Shown here: positions 1 to 8,481 of the stretch, in pieces | Layout of the letters: every line of letters starts with the position of its first letter | How positions within the stretch are numbered: the stretch's first letter is position 1 | DNA from: Bryobacterales bacterium | GTDB taxonomy: Bacteria; Acidobacteriota; Terriglobia; Bryobacterales; Bryobacteraceae | NCBI GenBank assembly: GCA_020847315.1 | Contig: JADLCF010000213.1 | Coordinates: forward strand, 1-58,549 | Direction: 5' to 3' | Length of the DNA: 58,549 nt | Notes under the pieces: model-generated | Database searches by the model: none | Seen by the model: the letters and a program-made list of their open reading frames with translations, nothing else | What the model was told of the DNA's origin: nothing | Translations under genes and position numbers: made by a program

Positions 1-477
1 ATTCCCATTCCCGCCCAGATACAGCCGCCCGTCGCTCTGCTGATACCACACCTGGCAGCCGCCAACCCCGTCGAACGTGTCGTCCATGGTTACCTGAACG
101 GCGTCGACCGGAGAACCGCCGCCCTGCGCGAGCATGGAGAAGGTGGCGTCGGAACCGGTCTGGTTCACGGGCGCGAACCCGGTGATCGAAGGGCCAGACG
201 GGGGATTCAGCGTCACCGTGGCTTCGCCGTACTTCGACGGATCCGCCACGCTCGTCGCGCGGACCTTCGCCGTGCTCGCCGACGGGATGGAAGCGGGCGC
301 GGTATAGACTCCGCCCGTGGAGACCGCGCCCTGTCCGCTCCATACGCTCCACGTCACGCTTTGGTTCGATGCGCCGCTCACCGTGGCCGTGAACGTCTGC
401 GTGCCGGAAGGGCCAAGCGGAACTGCGGTGGGCGTGACCGAGACGGCGATGGGCGCGCCGCCCGAACCGGGCGTCAA
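1..477 (-). CDS. Ig-like domain surface protein, partial (runs off left edge)
   Basis: The reverse strand is open from about position 570 down to the window edge and reads as a bacterial Ig-like domain. It has an AVSVTPTAVPLGPSGTQ strand, a VTWSV core and a GGVYTAPASIPSAST segment. A second domain follows with VQVTMDDTFDG and CQVWYQQSDGRLYLGG. This pairing is common in secreted proteins of Solibacter-type acidobacteria. The C-terminus lies outside the window. The true start is unclear: a TTG at 477 and ATGs at 546 and 570 are in frame, but none has a convincing Shine-Dalgarno site or a following signal peptide. The two ATGs would also overlap the start of the opposite gene at 530. It may be a 5'-truncated remnant. 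Domain identity is fairly sure; integrity is not. Confidence 0.55.
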   Translation of the reverse strand, partial: MTPGSGGAPIAVSVTPTAVPLGPSGTQTFTATVSGASNQSVTWSVWSGQGAVSTGGVYTAPASIPSASTAKVRATSVADPSKYGEATVTLNPPSGPSITGFAPVNQTGSDATFSMLAQGGGSPVDAVQVTMDDTFDGVGGCQVWYQQSDGRLYLGGNGN

Positions 478-480
478 CGC

Positions 481-486
481 TATAAT
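481..486 (+). promoter_or_regulatory. Possible -10 box for the heme operon
   Basis: A perfect TATAAT lies 44 bp upstream of the first gene of the tetrapyrrole operon. No good -35 hexamer is visible about 17 bp upstream. The assignment rests only on the -10 match and its position. Confidence 0.3.
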
Positions 487-529
487 TTGAGGAGAACCGG
501 TTTGCGAACGGGAAGGGGCGTATCGCCTT

Positions 530-1348
530 TTGCAGGATTCAAGCATTCTCTGGCTGCGCGTAGCCGCCATCCTTTATTTTCCAGGTCTGATCGTTGCGCT
601 GCTGTCGTTCATCCGCCATCACCCAGGACGCTTCCGGCTAGCCTTGGTGAGCTTCCTGATGGGCGCCACCGTTCACCTGGTCGCCATCGCGGAAGAGGCC
701 CTGGAAGTGGGTGCGTTCCCCGCGAACAACTTCTTCGAAGCCATCTCCCTGCTGGGCCTGGTGCTGGCAATCGTCTTTCTGATCTGCCATTGGCTCTACC
801 GTTTTGAGAGCCTCGCGGTGCTCATCATGCCGCTGGTGTTCCTGATGACGCTCACGGGCAGCACGGCGGGAAACAACGCTTCCCTGCAAATCGGCGCCAT
901 GCGCGACGTCTGGCTTACCACGCACGTCGTCTTTATCATGCTCGGCTACGCGGGCTTGCTGATCTCCGCCGCCGTATCGGTCTTCTATCTCTGGAAGGCC
1001 CGGCAATTGAAACAGAAACGCCTGCCCGCGCAGGACGATGCCGTGCCTCCTCTGATGACGCTCGACCAGATTGTAGCCAAGTCGCTTGGATGGGGATTTC
1101 TGGCGCTCACCGTAGGCCTGGTGCTGGGCATCATCTGGGCGTCCAATGAAAGTGGCACGAAGTGGATTTTTGAACAGCGCATCCTGATCGCCGTCATTAC
1201 GTGGTTCATCTACCTGCTGCTGGTGTTCCTGCGAATGGCTTCCGGCTGGCGGGGAGCCAGGGCGGCGATGTTGACCGTGGCGGCGCTGTTTCTTTGCGGA
1301 ATCACCTGGGTGACTCATTCCGGGGTAGCGGCGGTGTTGCGGCAATGA
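530..1348 (+). CDS. hemX: HemX/CcsA-like membrane protein, cytochrome c assembly family
   Basis: 272 residues, mostly hydrophobic, with about eight predicted membrane segments. The family (CcsA/ResC/HemX) includes heme-handling cytochrome c maturation proteins and HemX, which in Bacillus modulates glutamyl-tRNA reductase levels. The tryptophan-rich WWD motif that binds heme in true CcsA is not intact: the corresponding stretch reads WASNESGTKWIFEQR. That, plus its place immediately before hemA, favours the HemX subtype. The start is a TTG at 530, the first start codon after an in-frame stop at 488. A purine-rich GAAGGGG lies about 12 bp upstream. The stop overlaps the hemA ATG by four bases (ATGA), implying translational coupling. 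Confidence 0.8.
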   Translation: MQDSSILWLRVAAILYFPGLIVALLSFIRHHPGRFRLALVSFLMGATVHLVAIAEEALEVGAFPANNFFEAISLLGLVLAIVFLICHWLYRFESLAVLIMPLVFLMTLTGSTAGNNASLQIGAMRDVWLTTHVVFIMLGYAGLLISAAVSVFYLWKARQLKQKRLPAQDDAVPPLMTLDQIVAKSLGWGFLALTVGLVLGIIWASNESGTKWIFEQRILIAVITWFIYLLLVFLRMASGWRGARAAMLTVAALFLCGITWVTHSGVAAVLRQ

Positions 1349-2691
1349 ATCTCTGGACTGTCGGCCTCAGCCATCGCACCGCCCCCGTCGAGTTGCGGGA
1401 GAAGTTCGCGCTCGATTCCCGCGCGCTGCTCGAAGCCTGCCGGCGGCTGGGGCGCGTGCCGGGCGTAAACGAAGGGATTCTGGTTTCCACCTGCAACCGC
1501 GTGGAGGTGATGGCTCTGCTTGAAGACGGGCGCGAGGGGAAGGATGCGCTGCTCTCCTTTCTTCTCGCGGAAGGCTCCGGATGCGCGCCGCTCGACGAGA
1601 AACACTTCTACGCGCTGCATGGGCGCGACAGCATCCGGCATCTCTTCCGGGTGGCAGCCAGCCTCGATTCCATGGTGGTGGGCGAACCGCAGATTCTGGG
1701 CCAGTTGAAAGCCGCATACGCGGTGGCAAGGGAATCGGGCAGTTTGCACGGCCCGCTTGATCTGATGGTGACAAAGGCATTTCGCATTGCCAAGCGCGTG
1801 CGCTCGGAAACGGGAATCGGCCAAAGCGCCGTCTCGATCAGCTTCGCCGCCGTGGAACTCGCCCGGCGGATCTTTGGCTCCCTGAAGGGCAAGCATGTGC
1901 TGATTCTGGGCGCGGGCAAGATGAGCGAACTTGCGGCTCGCCACCTGCACCGCGCGGGAGCGGAGAACATCTACGTCACGAACAGAACGCAAGAACGCGC
2001 CGTGGAACTGGCGTCGATCTTCCGCGGACAGAGCTTCCCTCACGAGGATCTTCCGAAGCGGCTCGCGGAGATGGATATCGTGATCACCTCGAGCGGCGCA
2101 TCGCAACACATCATCACCAGGGAGATGATGCGCGCGGTGATGGAGACTCGCCGGCACCGCCCGGCGTTCCTTATCGACATCGCCGTCCCCCGGAACGTCG
2201 AACCCTCCGTTCATCAATTGGACCAAGTGTTCCTCTATGACATCGACGACCTGCAGAAGGTCGTGGAAGAGAACGTGAAGGGCCGCGCCGCGAAGGCCGA
2301 CGAAGCGGAAGAAATCGTCCGCCACGAAGTGGAGCGGATGCTGCAACGCCTGAAGGGGCGGGAGGCGGCGCCCGCCATCGTGGAGTTGCAGGAGCAACTG
2401 GAGCGCATCCGGACCGCGGAGATCGGGCGCATCCGGCGCAAATTGGGAACGCTGACGCCTGAGCAAGAGGAAGCCATCGACGCGCTCACGCGCGGGATTG
2501 TGAACAAGATCGCCCACGGGCCGATATCCGAGTTGCGGAAGCACGCCACCGACCCCGAAGGAGCGGATATCGTGGAGATCCTCCGGCGGGCGTTCCGCAT
2601 CGACACCGCGGAACCCACGGGTAGCCTCGGTGACGCCGACGGGGAGTTCCCCGCCGAGACCGTGGCGGCGGAAAGGGGACAACGCCCGTGA
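1345..2691 (+). CDS. hemA: Glutamyl-tRNA reductase
   Basis: 448 residues. It reduces glutamyl-tRNA(Glu) with NADPH to glutamate-1-semialdehyde, the first committed step of the C5 route to tetrapyrroles. The N-terminus [20 protein letters not shown] is canonical. The nucleophilic Cys is Cys50 in STCNRVE, and [13 protein letters not shown] and the NADPH-binding [17 protein letters not shown] follow. The C-terminal helical dimerisation domain is complete, with a short acidic extension. I chose the ATG at 1345 over upstream in-frame starts because the family motif begins there and it overlaps the preceding stop. It overlaps hemC by four bases. This is the usual control point of heme synthesis. 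Confidence 0.97.
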   Translation: MNLWTVGLSHRTAPVELREKFALDSRALLEACRRLGRVPGVNEGILVSTCNRVEVMALLEDGREGKDALLSFLLAEGSGCAPLDEKHFYALHGRDSIRHLFRVAASLDSMVVGEPQILGQLKAAYAVARESGSLHGPLDLMVTKAFRIAKRVRSETGIGQSAVSISFAAVELARRIFGSLKGKHVLILGAGKMSELAARHLHRAGAENIYVTNRTQERAVELASIFRGQSFPHEDLPKRLAEMDIVITSSGASQHIITREMMRAVMETRRHRPAFLIDIAVPRNVEPSVHQLDQVFLYDIDDLQKVVEENVKGRAAKADEAEEIVRHEVERMLQRLKGREAAPAIVELQEQLERIRTAEIGRIRRKLGTLTPEQEEAIDALTRGIVNKIAHGPISELRKHATDPEGADIVEILRRAFRIDTAEPTGSLGDADGEFPAETVAAERGQRP

Positions 2692-3641
2692 GCGCCGTTC
2701 TTCCCGCCGTAAATTTAGCCCTGCGCATCGGGTCCCGCGGCTCTAAATTGGCCTTATGGCAAGCGGAGTGGGTAAAGGCGCGCCTCGAAGAGCGGGGCGC
2801 AACCTGCCGGATCGAGATCATCAAGACCACCGGCGACAAGATCCTCGATGTGCCTCTCGCGCGGATCGGCGGTAAGGGCCTTTTCACCAAAGAGATCGAG
2901 GAAGCGCTGCTCGACGGCCGGATCGATCTGGCGGTTCACAGTCTGAAAGACCTGCCCACGGAGTTGCCCGAGGGGTTGACCGTGGCATCCATCCCGCAGC
3001 GCGAAGACCCGCGCGATGCTCTGGTGGGAGCGACGCTTGGCGGGCTGGCCCGTGGCGCGCGCGTCGGCACCAGTTCCCTGCGCCGCGCGGCGCAGTTACG
3101 AGTGTTGCGACCGGATCTCGCCATCCTCGACGTGCGCGGCAATGTGGATACACGGTTGCGCAAGCAGCAGGAAGGCCAGTACGACGCGCTCATCATGGCC
3201 AGCGCCGGGCTCACGCGCCTGGGGCTCGCGGAACACATCGCCGCATATCTTGACCCGGCGGAGTTTCTGCCCGCCGTGGCCCAGGGCGCTTTGGCGATCG
3301 AGACGCGCGACGATGGCGGCGCGGCATGGGCAGCATGCCGGGCGCTGCAAGATTCGCGCGCCAGTGCGGAGGTCACCGCCGAGCGAGCCCTGCTCGCCGG
3401 GTTGGGTGGCGGTTGCCAAACGCCGCTGGGCGCTCTCGCCACCGCGCGCGGCAGCCTGTTGGAGTTACGCGCCGTGATCGTCTCGCCAGGCGGAGACCGG
3501 GTGATCCGCAAAGAGGCAACGGGCGCCATCGAGGAGGCGGCCCTGCTTGGCGAGAGCGTGGCGAAGCAGTTTCTCGCATCGGAAGCGCGCGCGATCATTG
3601 AGGCCGCCGAAGCCGCGCCGCTAGGGCTCGACCGTGATTGA
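2688..3641 (+). CDS. hemC: Hydroxymethylbilane synthase (porphobilinogen deaminase)
   Basis: 317 residues. It condenses four porphobilinogens into the linear hydroxymethylbilane using a covalently bound dipyrromethane cofactor. Visible motifs are [44 protein letters not shown] and [11 protein letters not shown]. The cofactor-attachment loop is [11 protein letters not shown] with Cys243. It starts at GTG 2688 inside the hemA stop (GTGA), so the two are coupled. Third gene of the heme operon; product passes to HemD, encoded next. No hemB is present, so porphobilinogen synthase must be encoded elsewhere. Confidence 0.97.
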   Translation: MSAVLPAVNLALRIGSRGSKLALWQAEWVKARLEERGATCRIEIIKTTGDKILDVPLARIGGKGLFTKEIEEALLDGRIDLAVHSLKDLPTELPEGLTVASIPQREDPRDALVGATLGGLARGARVGTSSLRRAAQLRVLRPDLAILDVRGNVDTRLRKQQEGQYDALIMASAGLTRLGLAEHIAAYLDPAEFLPAVAQGALAIETRDDGGAAWAACRALQDSRASAEVTAERALLAGLGGGCQTPLGALATARGSLLELRAVIVSPGGDRVIRKEATGAIEEAALLGESVAKQFLASEARAIIEAAEAAPLGLDRD

Positions 3642-4452
3642 GAACCCCAAGCGGGGAGTGATGGACGGCCAGCGAGTGGTCGTCACGCGGCCCCTCGACC
3701 AAGCCGCCGAACTGCGTGAGATGCTCGAAGCGCACGGTGCAGCCACGATTTCCATTCCCGCGTTGGAATTCCAGCCGCCCGCGAATCGCGATGCCTTGGA
3801 CGAAGCCCTGCGCCACGCCGGGCGCTACGAATGGGCAATCTTCACGAGCGCCAATGCGGTGGAATGGGTCGCGGCGCGCGCTGCGGAACTCGGCCTCCCC
3901 TCTCTCCCTGCGCTGTTCGAAACCGCGCGAATATGCGCCATCGGCCCAGCCACGGGAGCGGTGCTCGCAGCAAGAGGCTGCCGGGTGGCAATGATGCCCG
4001 CCCAGTATGTTGCCGAAAGCGTCGCTTCCGCATTTGAGACAGTTCCGTTACAGGGCGTGCGCGTGCTATTGCCACGCGCGTCGGTCGCTCGGGATGTCGT
4101 GCCGGATGCTCTGCGCGAACGGGGCGCGCTCGTGGATGCCGTCGAAGCGTATCGCAGTGCGCTGCCCGCCGCCTCTGCGGCAACCGTCGCAACCCTGGTT
4201 CAGCGGGGGGAGCAGGTAGATTGGGTCACCTTCACCAGCGGATCCACCGTGACGAACTTTCTGGAGATGGGTGGCGCGCCGCTCCTCAAGGGTGCCCGCA
4301 TCGCAAGCATCGGTCCCATTACCAGCGAGGCCGCCGCCGCGCATGGGTTGCGGGTGGACGAGGAAGCGGAAGAACACACGGCTGCGGGCCTGGTGGCGGC
4401 AATGCTTCGATCATGCACCGGTAGCGCGGCGCCCAACCCGCCCTCGCGCTAA
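3634..4452 (+). CDS. hemD: Uroporphyrinogen-III synthase
   Basis: 272 residues. It cyclises hydroxymethylbilane with inversion of ring D, giving uroporphyrinogen III for heme and siroheme. The family is poorly conserved, but the fold signatures are present: [20 protein letters not shown] near the N-terminus, [28 protein letters not shown], and [17 protein letters not shown] with [16 protein letters not shown]. The GTG at 3634 overlaps hemC by eight bases; an in-frame ATG at 3661 is an alternative, but its purine tract lies only 2 bp away. Last gene of the operon. It converges on the PemK-like gene with a four-base 3' overlap and no visible terminator. Confidence 0.92.
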   Translation: MIENPKRGVMDGQRVVVTRPLDQAAELREMLEAHGAATISIPALEFQPPANRDALDEALRHAGRYEWAIFTSANAVEWVAARAAELGLPSLPALFETARICAIGPATGAVLAARGCRVAMMPAQYVAESVASAFETVPLQGVRVLLPRASVARDVVPDALRERGALVDAVEAYRSALPAASAATVATLVQRGEQVDWVTFTSGSTVTNFLEMGGAPLLKGARIASIGPITSEAAAAHGLRVDEEAEEHTAAGLVAAMLRSCTGSAAPNPPSR

Positions 4453-4856
4453 ATCGCTTCCCGCACGAGGCTTTCCGCCGGAGCGGCGCATTCAGCCTCT
4501 CGATCCGGTGCTTTCGGCACCACGCGAACACGCACCATGCCGAAGAACTCGTCCAGCATCTGCCACGGGCAGCGCCCCACCTTGCGGATGACGAACGGCC
4601 GTTCCACGACGATTTCTCCGCAAGCCGTCAGGTAACCGGCGTTGAGCAGACCGAAGCGCGCCGCCTCGAACGAACCATGGGGAAGGTGAAGCGTGAGGAA
4701 GGTTTCCGATGGCTCCGGGCTGATCGGGACGATCGCGATGCCTGCGTCGCTGGGATGCACATCGTAGATCACCATCGCCGGACGCAAATGCATCTCGAGC
4801 GCATCATTCACCGGAAAACTCACGAGTACGATATCTCCTCGCTCATAAGTCGTCAT
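4449..4856 (-). CDS. MazF/PemK-like protein (possible toxin)
   Basis: 135 residues. The N-terminal half matches the SH3-like MazF/PemK fold: MTTYERGDIVLVSFPV, then LRPAMVIYDVHPSDAGIAIVPISPE. Family members are mostly mRNA interferases, some inactive. The C-terminus is longer than in typical MazF (about 110 residues) and carries VVERPFVIRKVGRCPWQMLDEFFGMVRVRVVP. It is the second gene of a minus-strand pair: its start overlaps the upstream 171-residue gene by 14 bases, the spacing expected of a toxin-antitoxin cassette. The partner resembles no antitoxin I know. Endonuclease activity is inference. Confidence 0.65.
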   Translation of the reverse strand: MTTYERGDIVLVSFPVNDALEMHLRPAMVIYDVHPSDAGIAIVPISPEPSETFLTLHLPHGSFEAARFGLLNAGYLTACGEIVVERPFVIRKVGRCPWQMLDEFFGMVRVRVVPKAPDREAECAAPAESLVREAI

Positions 4857-5358
4857 AAAGATCCCAGTCCCTTCTGTCCCAGGAGGGAACGACTTCTCGA
4901 AACTGCGCGCGCACTTCCCGCCGGGATTCCACGCTTAGCAGGCTGCCCGCTTGCAGCGAGCTCCCCTCGGAAACCTTGCCCTGCCTCGTCAGCCGAAGCA
5001 ACAGAGAGGTCACCAGGTTATCCAGAATGTAGATCTGCTGGTAGACGGAAATCAGCGAGCGATGGATCAGATTCACCCGGCTATCAAACGGGACCTCAGC
5101 CACGAGCGCGCCGATCGTCCGGTGCAGTTCTTCGAAAGCGCGGATATGCTTCGCGATCTGAGTGGCGGAATCCTGCATCCATTCCGGGTGCTGGCTGAGG
5201 TGCAGCAGCGCGGCGCGAAAACGGGAAAGCTCCGCCGCGTTCGACTTTGCCCGCCAGAACGCAACCTCGGCCCCCATGGAGCGCATGCGGCTCAGGAACT
5301 CCGCCATCTTCGTAATTAACTCCGGCACTTCGGCTGGAGACACCGGCATCGTTTCCAT
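4843..5358 (-). CDS. Hypothetical helical protein upstream of the MazF/PemK-like gene
   Basis: 171 residues, rich in Leu, Ala, Glu and Arg, and predicted to be almost all helical. It has no signal peptide or membrane segment. Blocks such as ELITKMAEFLSRMRSMG, FRAALLHLSQHPEWMQDSA and LIHRSLISVYQQIYILDNL suggest a helical bundle. It ends acidic (RRDWDLYDDL). I recognise no family. It lies directly upstream of, and overlaps, the PemK-like gene, so the two are probably co-expressed. It occupies the antitoxin position but is twice the usual antitoxin length and lacks an obvious DNA-binding N-terminus. The start is ATG 5358; ATG 5349 is an alternative. Confidence 0.6.
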   Translation of the reverse strand: METMPVSPAEVPELITKMAEFLSRMRSMGAEVAFWRAKSNAAELSRFRAALLHLSQHPEWMQDSATQIAKHIRAFEELHRTIGALVAEVPFDSRVNLIHRSLISVYQQIYILDNLVTSLLLRLTRQGKVSEGSSLQAGSLLSVESRREVRAQFREVVPSWDRRDWDLYDDL

Positions 5359-5774
5359 AAGCGAAACCCGATTCCGACCCTGCTTCCCTTAGCGGGGAAG
5401 GGGGGGCGGCGCCGAGCCCATTGGGTATTCGAATCACCGCCCCACGCTCTCTATGCTCTCTGCCCATGCTCTCTGCTCTCTCCAGCAGAGAAACCGCACA
5501 ACTAGATCTATCTTTCGCTCGACCGAGGGATCTGGCAATGGAAAGAGGGAGCGAATGGGGCTCCGAGGTACTATGCGCGTCTCTTCCCCGCCCCACCGTT
5601 ATGCGCGCCTGGAATGGGGTGCGCCATCCGCCACGGGGCGAACGAGTTCCAGAAGGACCTTATCCAGGAGGCGGCTCCCTACGCCGCGCCAAACGCATGC
5701 GCCGAACGCCGCAGCCGGCCAAGGCCGATATGCTACTCTGACAAAGGAGTGCTTCTCCACCCCACGGCGACTTC
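5359..5774. other. Gene-free interval before tRNA-Lys
   Basis: No credible ORF. Near the left end CTTCCC and GGGAAG flank a short loop (about 5381-5398). At about 5447-5486 there is a pyrimidine-rich patch with the direct repeat ATGCTCTCTGC. A TATGCTACT sequence about 45 bp upstream of the tRNA could be its -10 region, but no -35 is clear. Nothing else is recognised. Confidence 0.4.
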
Positions 5775-5850
5775 GACTCGGTAGCTCAGCCGGTAGAGCA
5801 TCTGACTTTTAATCAGAGGGTCGCGGGTTCGAGTCCCGCCCGAGTCACCA
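5775..5850 (+). tRNA. tRNA-Lys (anticodon UUU), CCA encoded
   Basis: 76 nt including the encoded CCA. The acceptor stem GACTCGG (5775-5781) pairs with CCGAGTC (5840-5846), followed by discriminator A and CCA. The D arm contains AGCTCAGCCGGTAGAGC. The anticodon stem TCTGA/TCAGA encloses loop CTTTTAA with anticodon TTT at 5808-5810. The T arm has GGTTCGAGTCC. All invariant positions look normal. Confidence 0.97.
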
Positions 5851-6138
5851 ATTCCTTCAATCATTTACAGTTCATCCACGGTTGAGATTGGCTCGTTTGG
5901 CAGCCGATCCGGCAGCAACGCCGGGAGCTAGAATCTCCGGACGTGTTCACGCCCTCGCTTGCTGCATTGGCTGCGCCTCCCTCGTGGCGAGGCCATACTT
6001 AATGGCACACTGGGGATATCCGCCATACGGAGCTTCACGCTTTGCCCACTCACCGGTATGTGAATGCCGGGCCGGCTTCATCCCTGGGCAGTTGCTCCTT
6101 TTCGCATAGCGGCGGACGAAGCGGTTCCGGACATTACG

Positions 6139-6978
6139 ATGTGGATCATGGTTACGGATCTCGATGGTACCTTGCTCGATCACCATGGCTATTCCTGGGA
6201 GGGGGCGAGAGAAGCTATCCACCTGCTGGAATTGCGCGGCGTCCCGCTGATCTTCTGCACCAGCAAGACTCGCGCGGAAGTGCTGCCGCTCCGCGAGGCC
6301 ATCGGGAACGGGCACCCGTTCATCGTGGAAAACGGGGGCGCGGTCTATTTCCCCGAGAAGCATTTTGCCGCTGCGCTCGCCGGCGCCGCGGTGCACGATG
6401 GCTTTGTGGTGCATGTCCTCGGCACCCCGTACGCGGCTCTCGTGGATGCCCTCGCGCAAGCCGCACGGGAAGCGCGGTGCAACGTACGCGGCTTCGCGGA
6501 CGCCACCGTCGAGGAAGTTGCCCGATGGTGCGAATTCTCGACAGAGGAAGCCACCCTCGCGAAGGATCGCGAGTATGATGAGCCGTTCCTGCTCGAATCG
6601 GGAGATCCCGAAGCGCTCATCGCCGCCATCGAAGCACGCGGGCTCCGTTGGACCCGCGGCGGCCGTTTTTGGCACATCCTCGGCACGAACGCGAAAGACG
6701 CCGCAGTGCGCGTATTGCGCCACGCCTATGAATCCTTCGGAGCGCCCGTCCAGGCCGCCGCTGCCGGCGACAGTCCGAATGACCTCCCCATGCTCCGCGA
6801 AGCCGAGTACCCCATCCTGATGCCATCGCCGCAACTCGAAGAAATGCGCAAGAACCTGCCCGGCGCCCACATCGCGCCTGAGCCGGGTTCAAGAGGCTGG
6901 GGCCGCGCGGTGCTCGAGGCCATCCCGGCGTGGCTCACCTTCAACCGGGAAATCCCACGCCCCCCCTTCGAATACTGA
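6139..6978 (+). CDS. mpgP: Mannosyl-3-phosphoglycerate phosphatase family protein (HAD-IIB)
   Basis: 279 residues. HAD hydrolases of this type dephosphorylate mannosyl-3-phosphoglycerate to the compatible solute mannosylglycerate. The nucleophile motif MVTDLDGTLLDHH is at the N-terminus, with the two Asp at residues 7 and 9. Motif II is IFCTSKTRAE. The family-typical FIVENGGAVYFP and the motif IV stretch AAGDSPNDLPML are present. I chose ATG 6139 because the fold starts there; an ATG three codons later is possible. No mannosyl-3-phosphoglycerate synthase gene is nearby, so the substrate (mannosyl- or glucosyl-3-phosphoglycerate) is inferred from family only. Confidence 0.82.
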   Translation: MWIMVTDLDGTLLDHHGYSWEGAREAIHLLELRGVPLIFCTSKTRAEVLPLREAIGNGHPFIVENGGAVYFPEKHFAAALAGAAVHDGFVVHVLGTPYAALVDALAQAAREARCNVRGFADATVEEVARWCEFSTEEATLAKDREYDEPFLLESGDPEALIAAIEARGLRWTRGGRFWHILGTNAKDAAVRVLRHAYESFGAPVQAAAAGDSPNDLPMLREAEYPILMPSPQLEEMRKNLPGAHIAPEPGSRGWGRAVLEAIPAWLTFNREIPRPPFEY

Positions 6979-7105
6979 TCGCATCGTTTGAAGGGTACGT
7001 TCTGCCGGCCCAGGGCAACGCTCGGCGTCAACGCGATCTTCGGTGAGAATCGTGGTGGCTCGCGCGGGGGAGGATATAGGACATTGGTAGGAGTAGGCGC
7101 GCTTG

Positions 7106-8203
7106 ATGACTTTGCTTCGATACTTCCGTTTTCCCCATGCAGCGATGCTGCCGGCATGGCTCTGCCTGTGCCTCTCCTTCGCGCAGGCGCAGACAAAACC
7201 TCGCGCGCGGGATGTGGGCATTCGCATCGGGGCGCTCGCCGCCGGGCGGCTAAACGCGATTACGGATGTGGCTGGTGTTCGCGCCGGGCATGCCACGTTG
7301 CGGGAAGAGGGGCGTTTCGCCACGGGGGTTACCGTGATCCTGCCCCATCCCGGCAACATCTTTCAAGAGAAATTGACCGCTGCGATTGAGGTCTTCAATG
7401 GCTTTGGCAAGCTGGTGGGGTATACGCAGGTTCATGAACTGGGGGAACTCGAATCCATCATCGCGCTTACGGCGACACTCAACGTCCACCGTGTAGCGGA
7501 TGGCGTCCTGGACCACATGCTTTCCCTGCCCGGCAACGAATCCGTGCGAAGCCTGAATGTGGTGGTGGGCGAGACCAACGATGGGCGGTTGAACGACATC
7601 CGCGAACGCCCTCTGAATCACTCGCATGTGCAGCAGGCAATCTCCAATGCCACCGCCGCGATGGTCCCCGAGGGCGCGGTGGGCGCGGGAACCGGGACCA
7701 CCTGCTTCGGCTTCAAGGGAGGCATCGGCACATCTTCCCGCGTTACCCCGGAGGGCCACACCGTCGGCGTCCTGGTGCAAACCAACTTCGGTGGAAACCT
7801 ACAGATCGCGGGGGTCCCCATCGGTGAGTTGTTGCGTACCAAAGGGGAGGGGACGGGAGACGGCTCCCTGATGATTGTGGTGGCTACGGACGCACCGCTT
7901 GACGCTCGCAACCTCTCGCGGTTGGCGCGCCGGAGTTTCCTGGGTATGGGCCGCACCGGCGGAAACGGATCGAATGGCAGCGGCGATTACGCGATCGCTT
8001 TCAGCACCGCGCGGAACCCGGGGGCATTCATCCCCAACGAACGAATGACACCCCTGTTCGAAGCGGTTGCGGACGCTACGGAAGAGGCGATCTACAACGC
8101 CCTGTTTGCCGCCGAAACGGTGACATCGAACGGCGCCACGGTGAGAGCGCTGCCCGTGGATCGCGTGGTGCAATTGTTGCGGGAACGAGGCGCGGTGCAA
8201 TAG
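7106..8203 (+). CDS. Secreted P1-family (DmpA/S58) aminopeptidase
   Basis: 365 residues with an N-terminal signal sequence (MLPAWLCLCLSFAQAQ). The DmpA family are self-processing N-terminal-nucleophile L-aminopeptidase/D-esterases. Family blocks are visible: NAITDVAGVRAGHATL, GTGTTCFGFKGGIGTSSR and the autocleavage site GDGSLMIVVATDAPL. Ser254 in the last would become the N-terminal nucleophile of the small chain after Gly-Ser cleavage. The AGGAG at about 7089-7093 serves either TTG 7103 or ATG 7106; I prefer ATG. It stands alone with no operon partner. Export suggests a role in external or periplasmic peptide turnover; the substrate is unknown. Confidence 0.88.
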   Translation: MTLLRYFRFPHAAMLPAWLCLCLSFAQAQTKPRARDVGIRIGALAAGRLNAITDVAGVRAGHATLREEGRFATGVTVILPHPGNIFQEKLTAAIEVFNGFGKLVGYTQVHELGELESIIALTATLNVHRVADGVLDHMLSLPGNESVRSLNVVVGETNDGRLNDIRERPLNHSHVQQAISNATAAMVPEGAVGAGTGTTCFGFKGGIGTSSRVTPEGHTVGVLVQTNFGGNLQIAGVPIGELLRTKGEGTGDGSLMIVVATDAPLDARNLSRLARRSFLGMGRTGGNGSNGSGDYAIAFSTARNPGAFIPNERMTPLFEAVADATEEAIYNALFAAETVTSNGATVRALPVDRVVQLLRERGAVQ

Positions 8204-8481
8204 GTTCCCGCCAATTGCAGGCGGCCTTGCGCGGACGTTGCGGTCTACAAGCCACGCCGGGTGAGATCTTGCGGATACAATCACGCCGCCGGGAGCGTTC
8301 GGGCGCGCTCCCAATCTCCACGCTGCTTCTTCCGCAGCAGGGTGCCACTGCACCGCCACCAAACGCCGCGCGCAACCCTCCGCGCCGACATTGATGAGCC
8401 CCTGGAATGCGGAAGAGCGCCCCCAAGCCTCAAACGGCCCAAGGACGCTCTCCTCCAACCCTCGCGCCGGGAATGGCTCTC

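Noticed and set aside
1315-2682. Long open frame opposite hemA
   Set aside because: Antisense shadow; hemA motifs are complete on the plus strand.
5447-5486. Pyrimidine-rich CTCTCTGC repeat as a CRISPR or regulatory array
   Set aside because: Only two short direct repeats without regular spacers.
5947-6870. Minus-strand frame overlapping the mannosyl-3-phosphoglycerate phosphatase
   Set aside because: No domain recognised, and it is fully antisense to a HAD protein with intact motifs for most of its length.
8208-8224. CCGCC/GGCGG hairpin after the P1 peptidase as terminator
   Set aside because: Only a 5-bp stem and no T-tract.
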